NCBI GenBank assembly: GCA_037952775.1 | Contig: JBANAY010000003.1 | Coordinates: forward strand, 36,828,001 to 36,892,000 | DNA: 64,000 nt | Source: Clonostachys chloroleuca | Lineage: Eukaryota > Ascomycota > Sordariomycetes > Hypocreales > Bionectriaceae | Reading direction: 5' to 3' | The notes under the pieces: model-generated | The model's input: the letters and a program-made list of their open reading frames with translations, nothing else | What the model was told of the DNA's origin: nothing | Database searches by the model: none | Part shown: positions 36,741 to 48,789 of the stretch, in pieces | Position numbering within the stretch: the first letter of the stretch is position 1 | Layout: every line of letters starts with the position of its first letter | Made by a program: the position numbers and the translations under genes

Positions 36741-38719
36741 GGTGGGCGAGAATAAAGAAATGCTGATGCAAATTACAACGAAAAGTGGCAAGCTGGGAGT
36801 AGAATGACGATAGCGAGGGGTCAATCAGACGAGCAGCGATGGGCATGTTTAAACATTTCGATCCCGAATAGCGGCATGGGGCGTGAAACCGCTTGGGCCA
36901 TATGATGTATGCAGACACACCACTATCACACGCGGCATCCATGGATGCCGTGGATCCGCTGGCTCGGATTCTGAGTTCAAGCCAGGAGAGGGAGCAGTTG
37001 CTTGGGCATAAGCGTCGACCCAAGCCACACTGAGAGTCCGCAGTCAGCAGGAGTGTGGCCAATCCCAGCCGCGAGAGCCACAGAGACACTCATCACTCCC
37101 TGTAAGCTCACTGTTGAGCCGGCTGTAGGGGCTGACGTGCATTGACAACCGTCTGATTATTGGAGGCCTGCGTCAGGGCTATTGACCAACTTTCCCCATC
37201 AACCTGCTGCGGCATCCACCCATTCGTCACCTGTCGACGAGGACACTTATCCATAATCCCCACAAGCAAGACAGGACAAGACCCTCGCTGACGCTACAGC
37301 ACGTAGCCTCCCGGCAGCACCGCTAGTCGCTTGTTTGAGGCGCTGCTGAGCCCTAGTTGTGCTAATTATGGGTGGTGGCTGCAATCTTGTCTGACAGCCA
37401 CACTCACCATTGGACGCCTCAAATCAGCTGAACACAGCTACTCAAACCGCTCTATTGCTGGTAGGTAGCTTGCTCATATTTCTGCCCAAGTAGCGGAGAG
37501 TGAGTGATTAGGCTCTCTCTTCCCAGCCTTCCTATCACATTTCCCGGCGCTGCCATAGCCCTAGCGGACAGACAGACCAATTGTGAATAGCGATCACGAA
37601 GCTGACATGTCTCGCCATTGGGTAGCGTCCGGTCCGGCGGTTTAGGGCAGTCATCACCCATGTTATACGACCTCTGCGCTCCTTGGCTCTCTAACCATCT
37701 TCCGTTCGCAGGCGTTCGTCGCCGATCTATGCTGTGCCTCAGCAAAGCCGCTTACTTGGATGCCAAAGTCAAATTATTCGTCTTCGTATTTGCCAACATG
37801 CGTACGTGAGGTTTTATGGCTTTTTTGCGCGACCATGGTGATTGTTGACGTGGCCTAACAAGTCGACTCCCACAAGGACCAACAAAGGGCTGACCTTCAC
37901 TATTACAGATGAATGAATGCATGCATTTCCGAGTTGCCGAATCCATCGATCGCTCCAATGCTACGTTTCTTCTGATTCTTATTTTTATAAGTCGCTACAT
38001 ATGTAACATAAAAATTCCCCTAGCCGCAGCCATCGAGCCGAAGCCGCCCGCCGATAATCGAACCGGCCGGTTGGCTTAGCAAGGAAGGACAGGGGGAGCT
38101 GTCAGCAAAAGCGAGCCAAGTGTCCTGAAGCCGCGATCCTGGTAATAAAGACCGCAGCAGACTCTCCACGCGTGTGCGAACATATTCTGCCTCTTTGGGA
38201 ATGTGGCCCGCAGTCAGACATGCCGTCCATACCCCTGAATATCATAGTCGACACGACGGCCTGGCAGATACGAACGAGAACACGAAGCGAACAACTGTCA
38301 CTCCTGGATTCAATTGTAGATAGCATCTCCCCGTAATCAGGTCTTGCAAGCTGCCACCAGCAAGTCCTCCACATCCCATGAAATGTCCAAAAAAATCTAA
38401 TTCATTTCCAAAATGAGGTCATCGAATGACGCCTGGACCACCCATTAAACTCCCTGATGCTGATGCCCTTCCCATGTAATACTCGATCGCCCCCAAGTCA
38501 CTAGCAAGGACGGGGTGACAGCGTTCCCGTCCGGCCGTTCGCCACTCCGAAGGCAGATGGGGTAACCGAATTCATTCGAGGCTATGAATGGTGGTAACAA
38601 GACTGTGCCTGCACTAGGCATTGTAGATCTGTTTAATGCGAGTAACTGCATCGCTTTTACGTTGCCGAATAGCCTTGGAGAACGATCGCGGCCCTCGCGC
38701 ATGGACCTGCCGGCCTGGT
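36741..38719. other. Intergenic stretch
   Basis: It contains the promoter of the WW gene at the left and the 3' end of the Zn2Cys6 regulator at the right. A minus-strand frame (37089-36616) starting with MSLWLSRLGLATLLL overlaps the first exons of the WW gene and is not supported. Confidence 0.5.
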
Positions 38720-40956
38720 TCAACTACCGTCTGTGCGAAGCCAATCAAACGTATCCAAAAGCTCGAGATTGAAGTCTAGCTGGGTCTGAAACCCCTCCCA
38801 CTCCATCTCCTTCGCCAGCCAGCCAGGCCCGTCGGATTCAACCCTCTGAGCGGCATTGAGGTGCTCGTTCAAGACACGCTCGATGATGACCTTGCAATCC
38901 ACACACATGTCGCCGTTAGCTGCTGATGGATGGACCCAGTCGAGGAAACCGACGAGAAGGCTGAGCTTTTGTACAATGCTGGAGCGGGAGACACGCGGGT
39001 CGCTGGGGTGGGTGCTGTTGAAGGATGGCTGAAGAAGCTCCTGGCAGAGAATCCCTCCGGCGGGTACGGCGTACGCAATAACCTGGTGAAAAGATGGATG
39101 TCAGTCTTCAATATTCTAACCTCAGCTCCAAAGTACACGTGTGAAGGAAACAACTCACAAGCCACTCAAAGTGTTGACTGGTCGCGGCGAAGCGATCCTT
39201 GTGCGTCCAGAACAGGAGCGCGACAGAGAGGAGATCAAAGCTTGTAAGTACGATGTCTCCCATGTCATGACTACTGGGTGACAAGCGGAGCAGACGATCT
39301 GCGAAGAACAAATTCTGAAGATGCTCAAGCTTGACCATAAGTTGCGAATGCAGAACCGGGGTAGCGACCGATGGATCGGCAAGATTGCTCGGATAGAAAT
39401 GGAGGGCAGGCGGGAAGTCGGCGAAGACCGCGATCTGTTTTTCTCTGACGGCGCTGTGTTTTCGCACTGATTAGCCAGGACGCATCATGCTTTGCTTGGT
39501 AAGGGGGTCTACAAACAGTATCTGCTCTCTTGGGATGTCTTGGTCAGGAACAAGTGCCATCTCGAGAAGCTCGTCGCGAACAACAGCACAGATATATCGA
39601 GCTCGGATCACAGTGGCCGAGTACACCGCGCCGTCTGTGTTCCAGCCCTTGCTATCCAACGATGCCGCCGCACGGGTAATTGTTTCTTGGTCCAGTGATA
39701 AGACCTCATCCGGCAAGTCGAGCAGGAGGGACGTCGAGCAATACCGGCGGCTGATCAGGGGCGGGCGGCCAGTAAAGGCGACGGAAAGTTTGTCCCCTGA
39801 GAACACCTGGGCGAAAAGCCGTCGCTTATTTTCCGAGCAGGAGGATGGTTGATACCCATCTGGGTTCTTCAAAACGTGGAGACCCAGATAACTCAGCATT
39901 GATGCCGTTGCGCCGGTCACGTAAGCGCAGGATAGATCTATTCATGGCAAATATCAGTCCTTTGCCTAGAAGATTGTTTTGGGTTTGTAACCTACTTGCG
40001 TCGCCATCGAAAATCGAAATAAGGGTTCCCTGCCGACGACTTATATCCAGTAAAAGATCATTGCCAGCGGAGAAATACTTCGACAGCTCAACACAGTAAG
40101 TTAAGCAAGTCTGGGATGCCTCATGGTCAGGTCGATCATCAAGCCAGACAACACGGCGTGTACGCATGGCGTTGATGAGGTCTCCAACACGCTCTAGATG
40201 AGCCCACAGCAGTCCAAGCGATTCCCATCTCAGATTTTGACCCGTGAACTGCTCGATATGATCGATGGCACTAGTGTGTACGTCTGGTAGAGGAAGCGCA
40301 GTATTAGCACACAAAAACTCAGCAACGGCTTCCAGAGTCGCCCTTTCGTCGTGTTTCGCCAGCGTTGCAAAGATCTCCGTGACAGACTCGCTGACACGGT
40401 CAACACCCAGATAAAAATGATCTTGAATTTTGTGAGGTGTCTTGTTAAAGGCCATGTGGGCATTGGACTGTCCAGGGAGACAGCTCAACACATACATTGC
40501 CATTTCCTGAAGGGGCAGCGGCAAGTCACTAAACCTCACTTCTCCCTCTACGACCCTGGGGCCAGCTGTATGCTGACTATAGTCCGGAGTTGAACCATTG
40601 ACCATGGAGAGACTTTGTACTGTTTCTTCTAGGACGCTGCTGAAGCTAGTAAACCCGAGATAGCCTCTTCTGACAGGGGCTCGGCGGCGTTGAGGGCGTC
40701 GGATACCGGGAGGAGCAACCTTGAACGCAGGCTTAGGTCCAGCCGATGCGACCTGTTGAGCTGGAGATGTTGACACCGAGGAAGAAGGTAAGGCGCTCTC
40801 CGAATAGACACACTTGCTACCACCTTGTCGCCCTCGAAGGCATCTCTTGCAGATAGGGCGCGTGTGGTCGCACGCAACCTTCCGTGCCCTACACGGATCA
40901 CAAGCCGCGGGTCGGCCGTTCGGACGACGGAAATGTCTCGGACCGCTTTGTTCCAT
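38720..40956 (-). CDS. Zn(II)2Cys6 fungal transcription regulator
   Basis: Four exons: 40956-39996, 39937-39517, 39453-39159 and 39082-38720. Introns are 58, 63, 58 to 76 nt class (39995-39938, 39516-39454, 39158-39083) with GTAGGT, GTTTGT and GTGAGT donors, and they rejoin SCAYVTGATASMLSYLG, REQILAVREKQIAVFAD and EWLVIAYAVPAGGILCQELL. The product has 679 residues. The binuclear zinc cluster lies at C19, C22, C29, C36, C39 and C49 (C-X2-C-X6-C-X6-C-X2-C-X9-C), followed by a basic, Ser/Pro-rich linker. The C-terminal 450 residues match the helical fungal-specific transcription factor domain. It is a DNA-binding regulator acting in the nucleus; targets cannot be deduced. No neighbouring pathway genes are clearly coordinated with it. 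Confidence 0.9.
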
Positions 40957-43089
40957 AATTCGATTCTAGCACAGTTTATTCAGGCATTGGTTCTGGATCA
41001 AGCTTAAGAGCGAATAAGGAGAAGAAATGTATAACATTCGGAGTCGGAGTCGGAGTCGGCCCGGATTCAATTTGCTGGTCAAAGGCCCCACCGGATCTGA
41101 GATTGATCCGAACATTTTCCGGCCTCTTAGATATCGCGCCTCCTACATACCCTGGATCGACTTGGAGATACACGCAAGCTTCACTCGCAGCATTTCTCAA
41201 TATTATTTTGATTACATGGCGGGTTTATCACTCGATTTCTACCCTTGTGCTCAATCTTCCATATTTCACAATCCTTCGTTGCTGATAGATAAATTACCAT
41301 CCCAACGATCAAACCTCCGAGGATTGCTTTTTGACCGATTGACTGGCACGTGAAAGAAGATGATTGATGGGTGAAGCCACAGGCCCTTAATTTACAAGGA
41401 GCACTGTACGGATACACTGCATGTTGCAGGAGAAAGGCGATTGTTTTCTGATTTTAGGCTTGAAAGTGAGGGAAATTGGCGGAAAAACTTGTCATAAAAG
41501 GTGAGAAACTCAGCAGGTACCCCCTTTCCTCCCTGTCATCCGTAGCGGGAGTTCAATCTGCTCGGCTTTCCGGCTTTCCTCAATCATGTGTAGACGGTTA
41601 TTCTAACATGGATCGATAGGCTTGTGCACGAAGCGGCACACGTATAAGACGCCTAGCTGCCTAAAGGGATCCCGCCCACCCCTGAATCCAGGACCTGAGC
41701 GAAGCACACACAAACAACGAAGGAGTGTAAGAGCGTGCAAAGAAACGCGAGTGCATGGCATAATTCTATCTGCCGCGAGGTGTGTTGGAGCTAGGGGGAA
41801 AGAGGAGCCGGTGATCTTGCAGCAACTGTCGCCTTTGAGCTGTTGTTGAAGGATGTCATGCTATTACCGTAAAAGTACCCCGGACCTTGAAACATAGCGA
41901 ACATCACTGCATTGACGACGAATACGAGTTAGCCTCACAGGCGGATCCTCGACGAAGCGGACCACCACAACCCTCAAAGAAAGCGAGTTCGACACTGGAA
42001 AATCCACCATGATCGACGAGTTATCGACATCGTCGGTTGCTTTGACAACGGACCGAGCCCAAGAGGAACGAAGATAGAGATTATGCTGGAGTTGGAGTAA
42101 GAACTAGAGAATGCTCATCGCACGGGGCTCATGATAATGTGAGCAAGCCCCTGAGAAGGAGTGCTAGGCCCTCAGCTCCGACAACAGACAGCTCCCCTAA
42201 GCCAAGTTTAGTTCCCTCAATAAGTGAATACAAAGTTCGAACTGAGATGGTTGAGAGCATGGCAATGTCTTCAAGGGTGGTTCGATGGCGGTGAGTTTTG
42301 AGATGTCAACCACAATCCCGGGTTTCGGCGTTGAGAGTATTGATAATTACATATGGCACAGAGTCTCGAGTACGTTAGATTACAGGAGTCTTCAGATTTG
42401 AAAAAGCAAGCTTACTTTGCGCAAGGCTCAGGGTGACTCCTTCGGCGCCAATCACAGCAGATTGCGCGAGAAGTGAGTATTCCGCTGTCCCTGTTCTCGA
42501 CACCCATCTCGACTGTTTCAACTATTGCCTTTGTTGCAATGCGATGGGAAAAATTCTTCCCCGGCCTTTCTTAATCTATACTATCGACTGAGGTTGTCAC
42601 TGGCTTTCAACGTGACTATTTCTGATTTCTCAACGTCTGGCTTGATTTCCTAATTCTACCAAGAGGTTTGTTCGTTGCTTCTTGTTGAAGCATCTTGCTA
42701 ATCTTTGAGTAAGTTCGGCTTAGTTTTGGGCTATTAAATCCACAATGGGAGAAATTAAAAAAAAAACCCCCATGATGGGAAGGTCAGTACCAAAGAAACT
42801 TTTTGGATTTCTGATCTAACAGTCCTGTACTCTGGCAGCACGAGACAGCAGGTTGGATTGTAAAATCTAAATATACAGGAAAACAGAACATTACCACCAC
42901 AACTGCGAATTCGAGAAAACATCCTTCCTAAACCAATGAAGCCAGCCCTTTCTAACGTCGGGCCTCAGATCTGGCCCACGGTAGGGACAGGCAACCAACC
43001 TCCCTTAGAAGCCCAATTCTGACAAGTTTTGGTTCAACAGGGCTGCGGACTCGTCCCTTTCACCGTCACGTCTGTATTCGGGTACGAGG
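40957..43089. other. Intergenic stretch
   Basis: A short hexamer run (GGAGTC, about three and a half copies) lies at 41040-41058, and an A-run at 42758-42767. No coding structure is supported. Confidence 0.5.
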
Positions 43090-44355
43090 TCAAGAAACTC
43101 GCACCTTTGCGTGAGGTGGCCAGGAAGGATGGGAAACCGTCAGGACTTGGTGGGCAAAAGCGTCCCTGAAGCCACGAATAGCACGTGGGGTCATGACGCC
43201 GTGAAATTCTAACGCCCTGCGGAAAAGATCGTCATAAAACCGCAAGGACTCATGGGCCAGATTTAATGGACCTGAATCGTACGGCAGGATGGTAAGCTCG
43301 GATCCGACAAAGAAGGAGGACAGGAATTCTTGGAAGGGATGCGTTACAATGGCTCGATTGGTGCCGAGAACCCCAGTCAGTTGCCCTGTTCTCTCGTCAC
43401 AAAGAAGATTGTCGCAAGCTATGAGACGTTAACAAGATGATAGACACGGCCGGGCCAAGCTATAGGACTTACAAAGTCTACCGTGGGTTAAAACCCTATG
43501 GTCAGGGTTTTCAAGCGCCTGCACGAGACGAGGGATGCCGTGGCGCACATAGTTGAGAATACGGTCCCTCAAACCATGGAGCTCCCAGCCGTCGATGATT
43601 CGACTCTCATCGGCAAGCTGGAGCTTGTGAAGAGCCGAACAGGTCAACCAATCCTCAAGGGAGGCACACGGCTGTTGAGGTCCGATGGGAGCGGTCGAGC
43701 TACGGATCTCCGCCGTGTCTATAAACGTCACGGAGCCCCACCCCGTAACAGAGCCCGGGAGACGCCATGACTGGAGCCTTTGGAGGACTCCGGCAATGTC
43801 ATGAAACAAGACATCAACTTGGCGATTGCCCATCTGGTGGAATAAAGATGAGACCCGGCGACCAGGCATGGCTTGCTGCAACACAATGCCATACCTTCCC
43901 ATCTGCGCGTATCCGTAGCAGTCCGGAGCGAGAGGACACGGACCATTACCCAAAGCATGGGACGCCAAGTTCATCGAAGCAGCTTGGGAAACAGCGGTGC
44001 CGTTTCTCTGCGGCTCTGCTCCCTCCCACCAAGTAACCAAAGCTATCAGCTTTGTCATATTACTTGGCATGGATCTGCAACCGGCTTGGAGACCCCCCTC
44101 ACACCATTGCAGGTAAGGGGTTGGTCGGGCAAGGCGAATCTCGTACGTGAACTCGGTTGTACCTGCAGCACCATAACTGATACGAGAAGAGAGGCGAGTT
44201 TCTTGGATCTACCATGGCAGAAGAGTAGTGTTGGTCAGCATTAGAGACTAATAGAAGTCCAAGAGGAATAGGATTCTTACCTCCAAGCGGAAAAAAGTGT
44301 CCAGATATGTCTGGAGAAGGGAAACGATATTCCCATGAACTGGTACACTGTCCAT
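43090..44355 (-). CDS. APH-fold phosphotransferase-like protein with altered catalytic motifs
   Basis: Three exons: 44355-44281, 44208-43473 and 43418-43090. Introns of 72 and 54 nt have GTAAGA and GTAAGT donors and keep frame. The product has 379 residues, usual for fungal aminoglycoside-phosphotransferase/choline-kinase-like proteins. A leader-like start (MDSVPVHGNIVSLLQTYL) is followed by WCEGGLQAGCRSMPSNMTKLIALV. The C-lobe shows LTHGRLSCDNLLCDE and GVLGTNRAIVTHPFQEFL. In active members these positions read HGDL....N and a D-containing metal-binding motif (VLDW-like). Here the catalytic Asp of HGD is Arg (about residue 269) and the metal-binding Asp is Gly (about 287). All exons are open, so this may be a pseudokinase or an early decaying gene. 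No substrate can be proposed. Confidence 0.75.
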
Positions 44356-45699
44356 CTTTTCTTTGTATGGTGATGAAATAGCTGTCAAGGATGATGAAAG
44401 ATGGTCTTGAAGAAGTTGGGACCTATCTAAAGCAGATTTCTGGAAGTAATAGATGGAACTAATGGAGGTGAAGCTTAGACTACAACACAGGAGAAGAAGA
44501 GGACAGACAAGGTTTAAATAGGCCATCGAGGACTTTGACTCGTTGTATCGGAACCAGACACGTGGTATCCGAAACAACTGTGATTAACCGTTCCCTTGCG
44601 ATGTAAGGGATGATTTACTGAATCAAGAACTGGTACACACGTCGAAAAGTATTCCAGGTATCTACATGTCAAGCCTAGATCAGATGGCGAGCTCTAGAGG
44701 TACATGAGGTGGCACGTTGACAAGTATCTACTTGAGAGACCTTCCAACTAGGCCCCCTTTGACAGTGACTGGATGCTCGAAAGTGTGACAGGTTGCAACA
44801 AATGATGATTTCTGAGATCCATGAATCGGGGATCAGGGGAGTCAGCTGTGGGAAACGTGGGCCGGGATTCAAGGGCTCTTTGGTACGGGGCGACGATTTG
44901 TAAAGCAGGAGCTTGGACAGGCATTGAATCACTCTCCTTCTGAGGAGCCCAAGATCCTTCCTAAATAGTGACAATGTAGAGGATATCGTCGTAGTCGAGC
45001 TACCTAACTACTTCATTGGAACACGCTGGCAGTATGCAGCAGGTGAACAAGCCCAGCTCTGGAGCAGCAGATGAACATTGGCCCTGCAAAGGCAATGCCC
45101 TTCTCTAAGTCCATTGACAAGAAATATAAGCCGATTAGACACAGGTGCTTGAATACAGGAGCAGTCTTTGACGTTTGAGAACAATTGTGGTGGGCTGGCT
45201 TAGAGTTGATGGGAGGGAACTGCCGCAATGCGCACACAAGTATAGGAGATGTCAGGGTCGAATTACAGCTAAGTTTTACTGCAGGTTTCACTTTGCACGC
45301 ATACTTGAGGTGGTTAATGTGTCAATTTGTCCTTTTCCCAGAGTGAACTCCCCGTCCTTCTCCACCTCAGTTGCCCGCCTTCCCCCTGCCCCTGTATCCA
45401 TCACGCAAAGTTCTCACAGACCGCCATGCCTTTCCTCCATTTGATAACGAGCCCCCAGGTAAGACGAAGACATCGAAATGTCAGACAAAAAATTCTTCAA
45501 AATTCTTAAAATTATTGAAAGAGAAACAGTTGGGTCAGAATAGTTCAGGGTCAATTGTTTCATCAAAGATGATGTGACGGAGACTCATCTCGATAAAGTG
45601 AGACGGTCGATTGTCAGACTGCCGGGACATTTCATCACTCCCAACAGATATGATTGTATCACCACTGCCCACAGATATGAATGTGTATCCTCACCCCCA
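44356..45699. other. Intergenic stretch
   Basis: No gene is supported. Near 45640-45700 an ATATGAATGT/ATATGATTGT-type unit is repeated twice, about 30 bp apart, at the edge of the tandem-array locus. Confidence 0.45.
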
Positions 45700-46179
45700 A
45701 ATGACATGAATGCGCAAAACCGCTCCTAGAGATTAGCAGACCAGAGAGGGTAAACCTCGAGCAGACGGATGTGAGAGGAGATTTTGGGAAGGAATACTCA
45801 CCCTGCGCCCTTCTTATTTTTTTTGGTGGGAAAAAAGAAAGGCAGAAAAAAACCCGCCGGGAGTTGCTGGAGCAGTGAGAATGAGGACCGAACAAGACAT
45901 CAGAAGGAGGCAACTCACGTTAAAAAGGGTCATGATTGCGGTCGACAGGAAGCGCAAAGACACAAAGAGAAAAGTTATTGGTATATATTCATTGTGTTGG
46001 GATGTCGGGTCTGTCATCTCCCATTCCTGTTTTTGTCTGTGCGGGTCAAGCTACTCGAACTCTCACAAACTCGAGAAGACTCAATGGAATATTTCTGGCG
46101 CGAATGTTAGCAGTGAACAGCCAGAGAGAGTCAGAGAGGATGCTTGCCTATCTATGAACCTGATGTGGTTGGCCATTAT

Positions 46180-47110
46180 GCCTACACATAATGTTAGCAT
46201 AAGATGGGGAGTGATCGAACTTCCTGTTCGTCTTGGCTTGTTGTGGAGGGAAAGTGGTGAACAAAAACTTTATTTCCGCTATAGAGAGAATGTTAGCATA
46301 AGATGGGCAGAGAAGATACTTACACATTTCTCTTGATCTTTTTGGAGGGGAAGACAAGAGGTGAAACAAAAACTTCTTGCCGACCTATTCGAAGTTAGCA
46401 GAGGGCGGAGGAGGCGTCGCACTCACCTGTTCTGTTGATTTTTTTGACGGGGAAAACTAGAGACAAACAAAAACCCCTTGTCGCCCTGTTCGATGTCAGC
46501 GTAAATAGGGGGAGGTGTTGTACTAACTGGCTACCTCTTGGCTTTTTTTTTGTAAGGGAAAACATGAGCTGAACAAAAACCCGTTTCGCCCTGTTCGCAG
46601 TTAGCATGAGACGGGGGAGGATTGATGCGTACCTGTGTTGCTCTTGGGTCCTTTTTGGAGGGGAAAACAAGAACTGAACAAAAACCCGTTTCACTCTGTT
46701 CGAAGTTAGCTCAAGACCGGGGAGAGATGATGCTTAGCTGGGTTGCTCTTGATCTTTTTGAAGGGAGGACAAGAGCTGAACAGAAACCCCTTACCGGCCT
46801 GTTTGATGTCAGCATAAAACGGTAAAGGAGCTCAACTTACCTGAGTTCCTCTTGCTTGATTTTTTTTGGAGGGAAAACAACAAGAGGTGAACAAAAACCC
46901 ATTGCTACTCTATTCGATGTTAGCATCAAGGGGGGATGGGGATGTACTTACATGTGTTACCCTTGATCTTTTTAGAAGGGAAGACAAGAACTGAACAAAA
47001 ACCAGCTTACCGATCTATTCGACGTTAGCAAGGGGAGGGTTCAAACTTACCTGGCTGGGCCTCTTGAATTTTTTTGGAGGGAAAACAAGAGGCGAACAAA
47101 AACCCGCTGG
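46180..47110 (-). repeat. Array A: about 104-bp tandem units, each an exon plus an intron
   Basis: Nine units are anchored by GAACAAAAACCC-like strings at about 46259, 46363, 46463, 46571, 46676, 46779, 46889, 46993 and 47094. Spacing is 99-110 bp. Each unit holds a conserved minus-strand core (GGGTTTTTGTTCAGCTCTTG, then TTTTCCCTCCAAAAAGATCAA), a donor on one side and a branch/acceptor on the other. A diverged tenth copy lies at about 47409 and an isolated one at 45840-45870. Confidence 0.85.
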
Positions 47111-47759
47111 TGATGTGTCAGTATGCGAAAGAAGATGGAGAGAAGGAGTGTACTGACCTAGATGCCAATGCAGGGATTGTGCAAATCCCTACGTATACAA
47201 CGTTAGCATAAGGCGCGGAGGGTGATCATCTACCTCAAAGTGTTGGTCTGTGTTCGTGACTACGTATACAATGTCAGCATGAGGTGGTAGGGGAGGGCAC
47301 TTACATGTGGAACCAAGGAGACCTTGGCCAAGATACCTACACGAATGTTAGCATGACAGGAGAGGAGGGGGATAATTCTTGATTTTTTTGGGTGGGAAAA
47401 CAACTAGTGAACAAAAGCCCACAGCGATTTCTTTCGAGGAATGGTTGTTTCTTGGAGCGGCGGGTGGTTCGTCTCGCGTGGAGGCGACGGCCCTGTTCGT
47501 TGTAGCGTGTTACACGAGATGAGTTAGCATATGTCTTGAAGAAAACGAGCTCAGAGAAAAGTGACAAGATTGTGAATGGTCAGAGTGTAGTAAGTGTTGG
47601 CAAGAACTTTAAACTCCACGACAAAGGGGTGTTACAAGCAGCCAATGGGCTTGCCACAAAAGCTTTCTAATCATGCGAAGGAGGGAGAAGTGAAGGGCAA
47701 GAGAGCAGAAATAATGGACTCACAAAAAAAGAGTGGGGGGGGGGGGGGGACCCGAAGGC

Positions 47760-48370
47760 CCCTAAGTGAGAGAGCTGAATACTCTCTCTTGAAGAAGAAA
47801 GACCTGGAAAGAAAGAAAGTGTTAGTGAATGTCAGAAGAGAAGGGGAGTGGGTGGAATTCAAAGCCATTGGTATTTGGAGAAGACGAAGGAAGACCTGTA
47901 AAGACAAGAGTTAGTGATGATGAAGAGAAGGAAGAGGAGTGGAGGGTGTATCAAAGCCATTGATATTTGAAAAGAGTCGGAGAAAGGCCTGGGAACACAA
48001 GTGTTAGTGATGATCAAAAGAAGAGGGGAGTGGGGGGTATATGAAAGCCATTGATGTTTGAAAGAAGCCGAGGAAAGACCTGGAAAAGCAAAAGTTAGTG
48101 ACAATCAAAAGGAGAAGAGGATAGAGGGTGTAGCAAAGCCATTGATGCTTGATAGAAGATGAGTAAAGGTCCTGCGAAGACAAATGTTAGTGAAGATCGG
48201 GAGAGAGGGAGAGGATGGTATGCAAAGCCATTTATGTCTGAGAGGAGTGCGGTGAAGTAGTGTCTTGAAGAAGACAGACCTAGAACGCCCAGAGTTAGTG
48301 ACCATCAAGACGGGAGGGGAAGTGGAAGGCGTAGCAAAGCCATGGATGTTTGACAGGATCTGAATGTCTG
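47760..48370 (-). repeat. Array B: about 91-bp tandem units
   Basis: Six units are anchored by the plus-strand string AAAGCCATTGAT or a close variant at about 47861, 47953, 48044, 48137, 48225 and 48336. Spacing is 88-111 bp. Each unit has, on the minus strand, a CACTAAC branch-like motif and a TTTCCAG|GTC-type acceptor, but no matching donor is evident. Confidence 0.8.
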
Positions 48371-48472
48371 CTGAGGTGAAAGTGAGAAAGGGAATCTCTA
48401 AGGTGAAATTGGCTTGTTCTTTCTGGCTTGCTTGGCTTGCTCCAGCGACTTCGCTAGGAGGACGCAAATCGA

Positions 48473-48672
48473 ATTTTGAGGTCAGAGTGTAGTATCAGTT
48501 CGATCATGGGATTGATCACGGATATGGTTCTCATCATGCCTCGGGGAAATTTTCAAAACGAAGAATCAAGTCATCCCCAGAAAGAAAAGAAAATGAGTGA
48601 AAAAGGGAGGTCAGAGTGTAGTATCACTTCGATCATGGGATCGATCACGCATATTGTTCTTATCATGCCTCG
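48473..48672 (-). repeat. Two-copy direct repeat of about 65 bp
   Basis: A segment beginning GTCAGAGTGTAGTATCA occurs at about 48480 and 48609 with few differences. On the minus strand the copies encode MIRTICVIDPMIEVILHSD and MMRTISVINPMIELILHSD. A short form of the same opening (GTCAGAGTGTAGTA) also occurs at 47579. Confidence 0.75.
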
Positions 48673-48789
48673 AAGTGAAACGTGCCCAGAACTGGTAGAC
48701 CTATGCAACCGATTAGTAGAGTTTGCAGACTTGCAGGGGGAAGAGGAGATAATTGTGGTATTAGCAAATTTTCTCTTGATGTATGGCTT

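Noticed and set aside
36616..37089. A 157-codon minus frame starting with a hydrophobic segment
   Set aside because: It overlaps the first exons and leader of the WW-domain gene on the same strand in another frame.
30253..41000. A secondary-metabolite cluster built from the acyltransferase, the Zn2Cys6 regulator and the exporters
   Set aside because: No core synthase, oxygenase or other tailoring gene is present, and the genes between them (F-box-like, WW-domain) are of housekeeping or signalling type.
46180..48370. Regularly spaced repeats suggesting a CRISPR array
   Set aside because: The genome is fungal, the repeats are degenerate and about 90-104 bp long, and there are no conserved short repeats with unique spacers.
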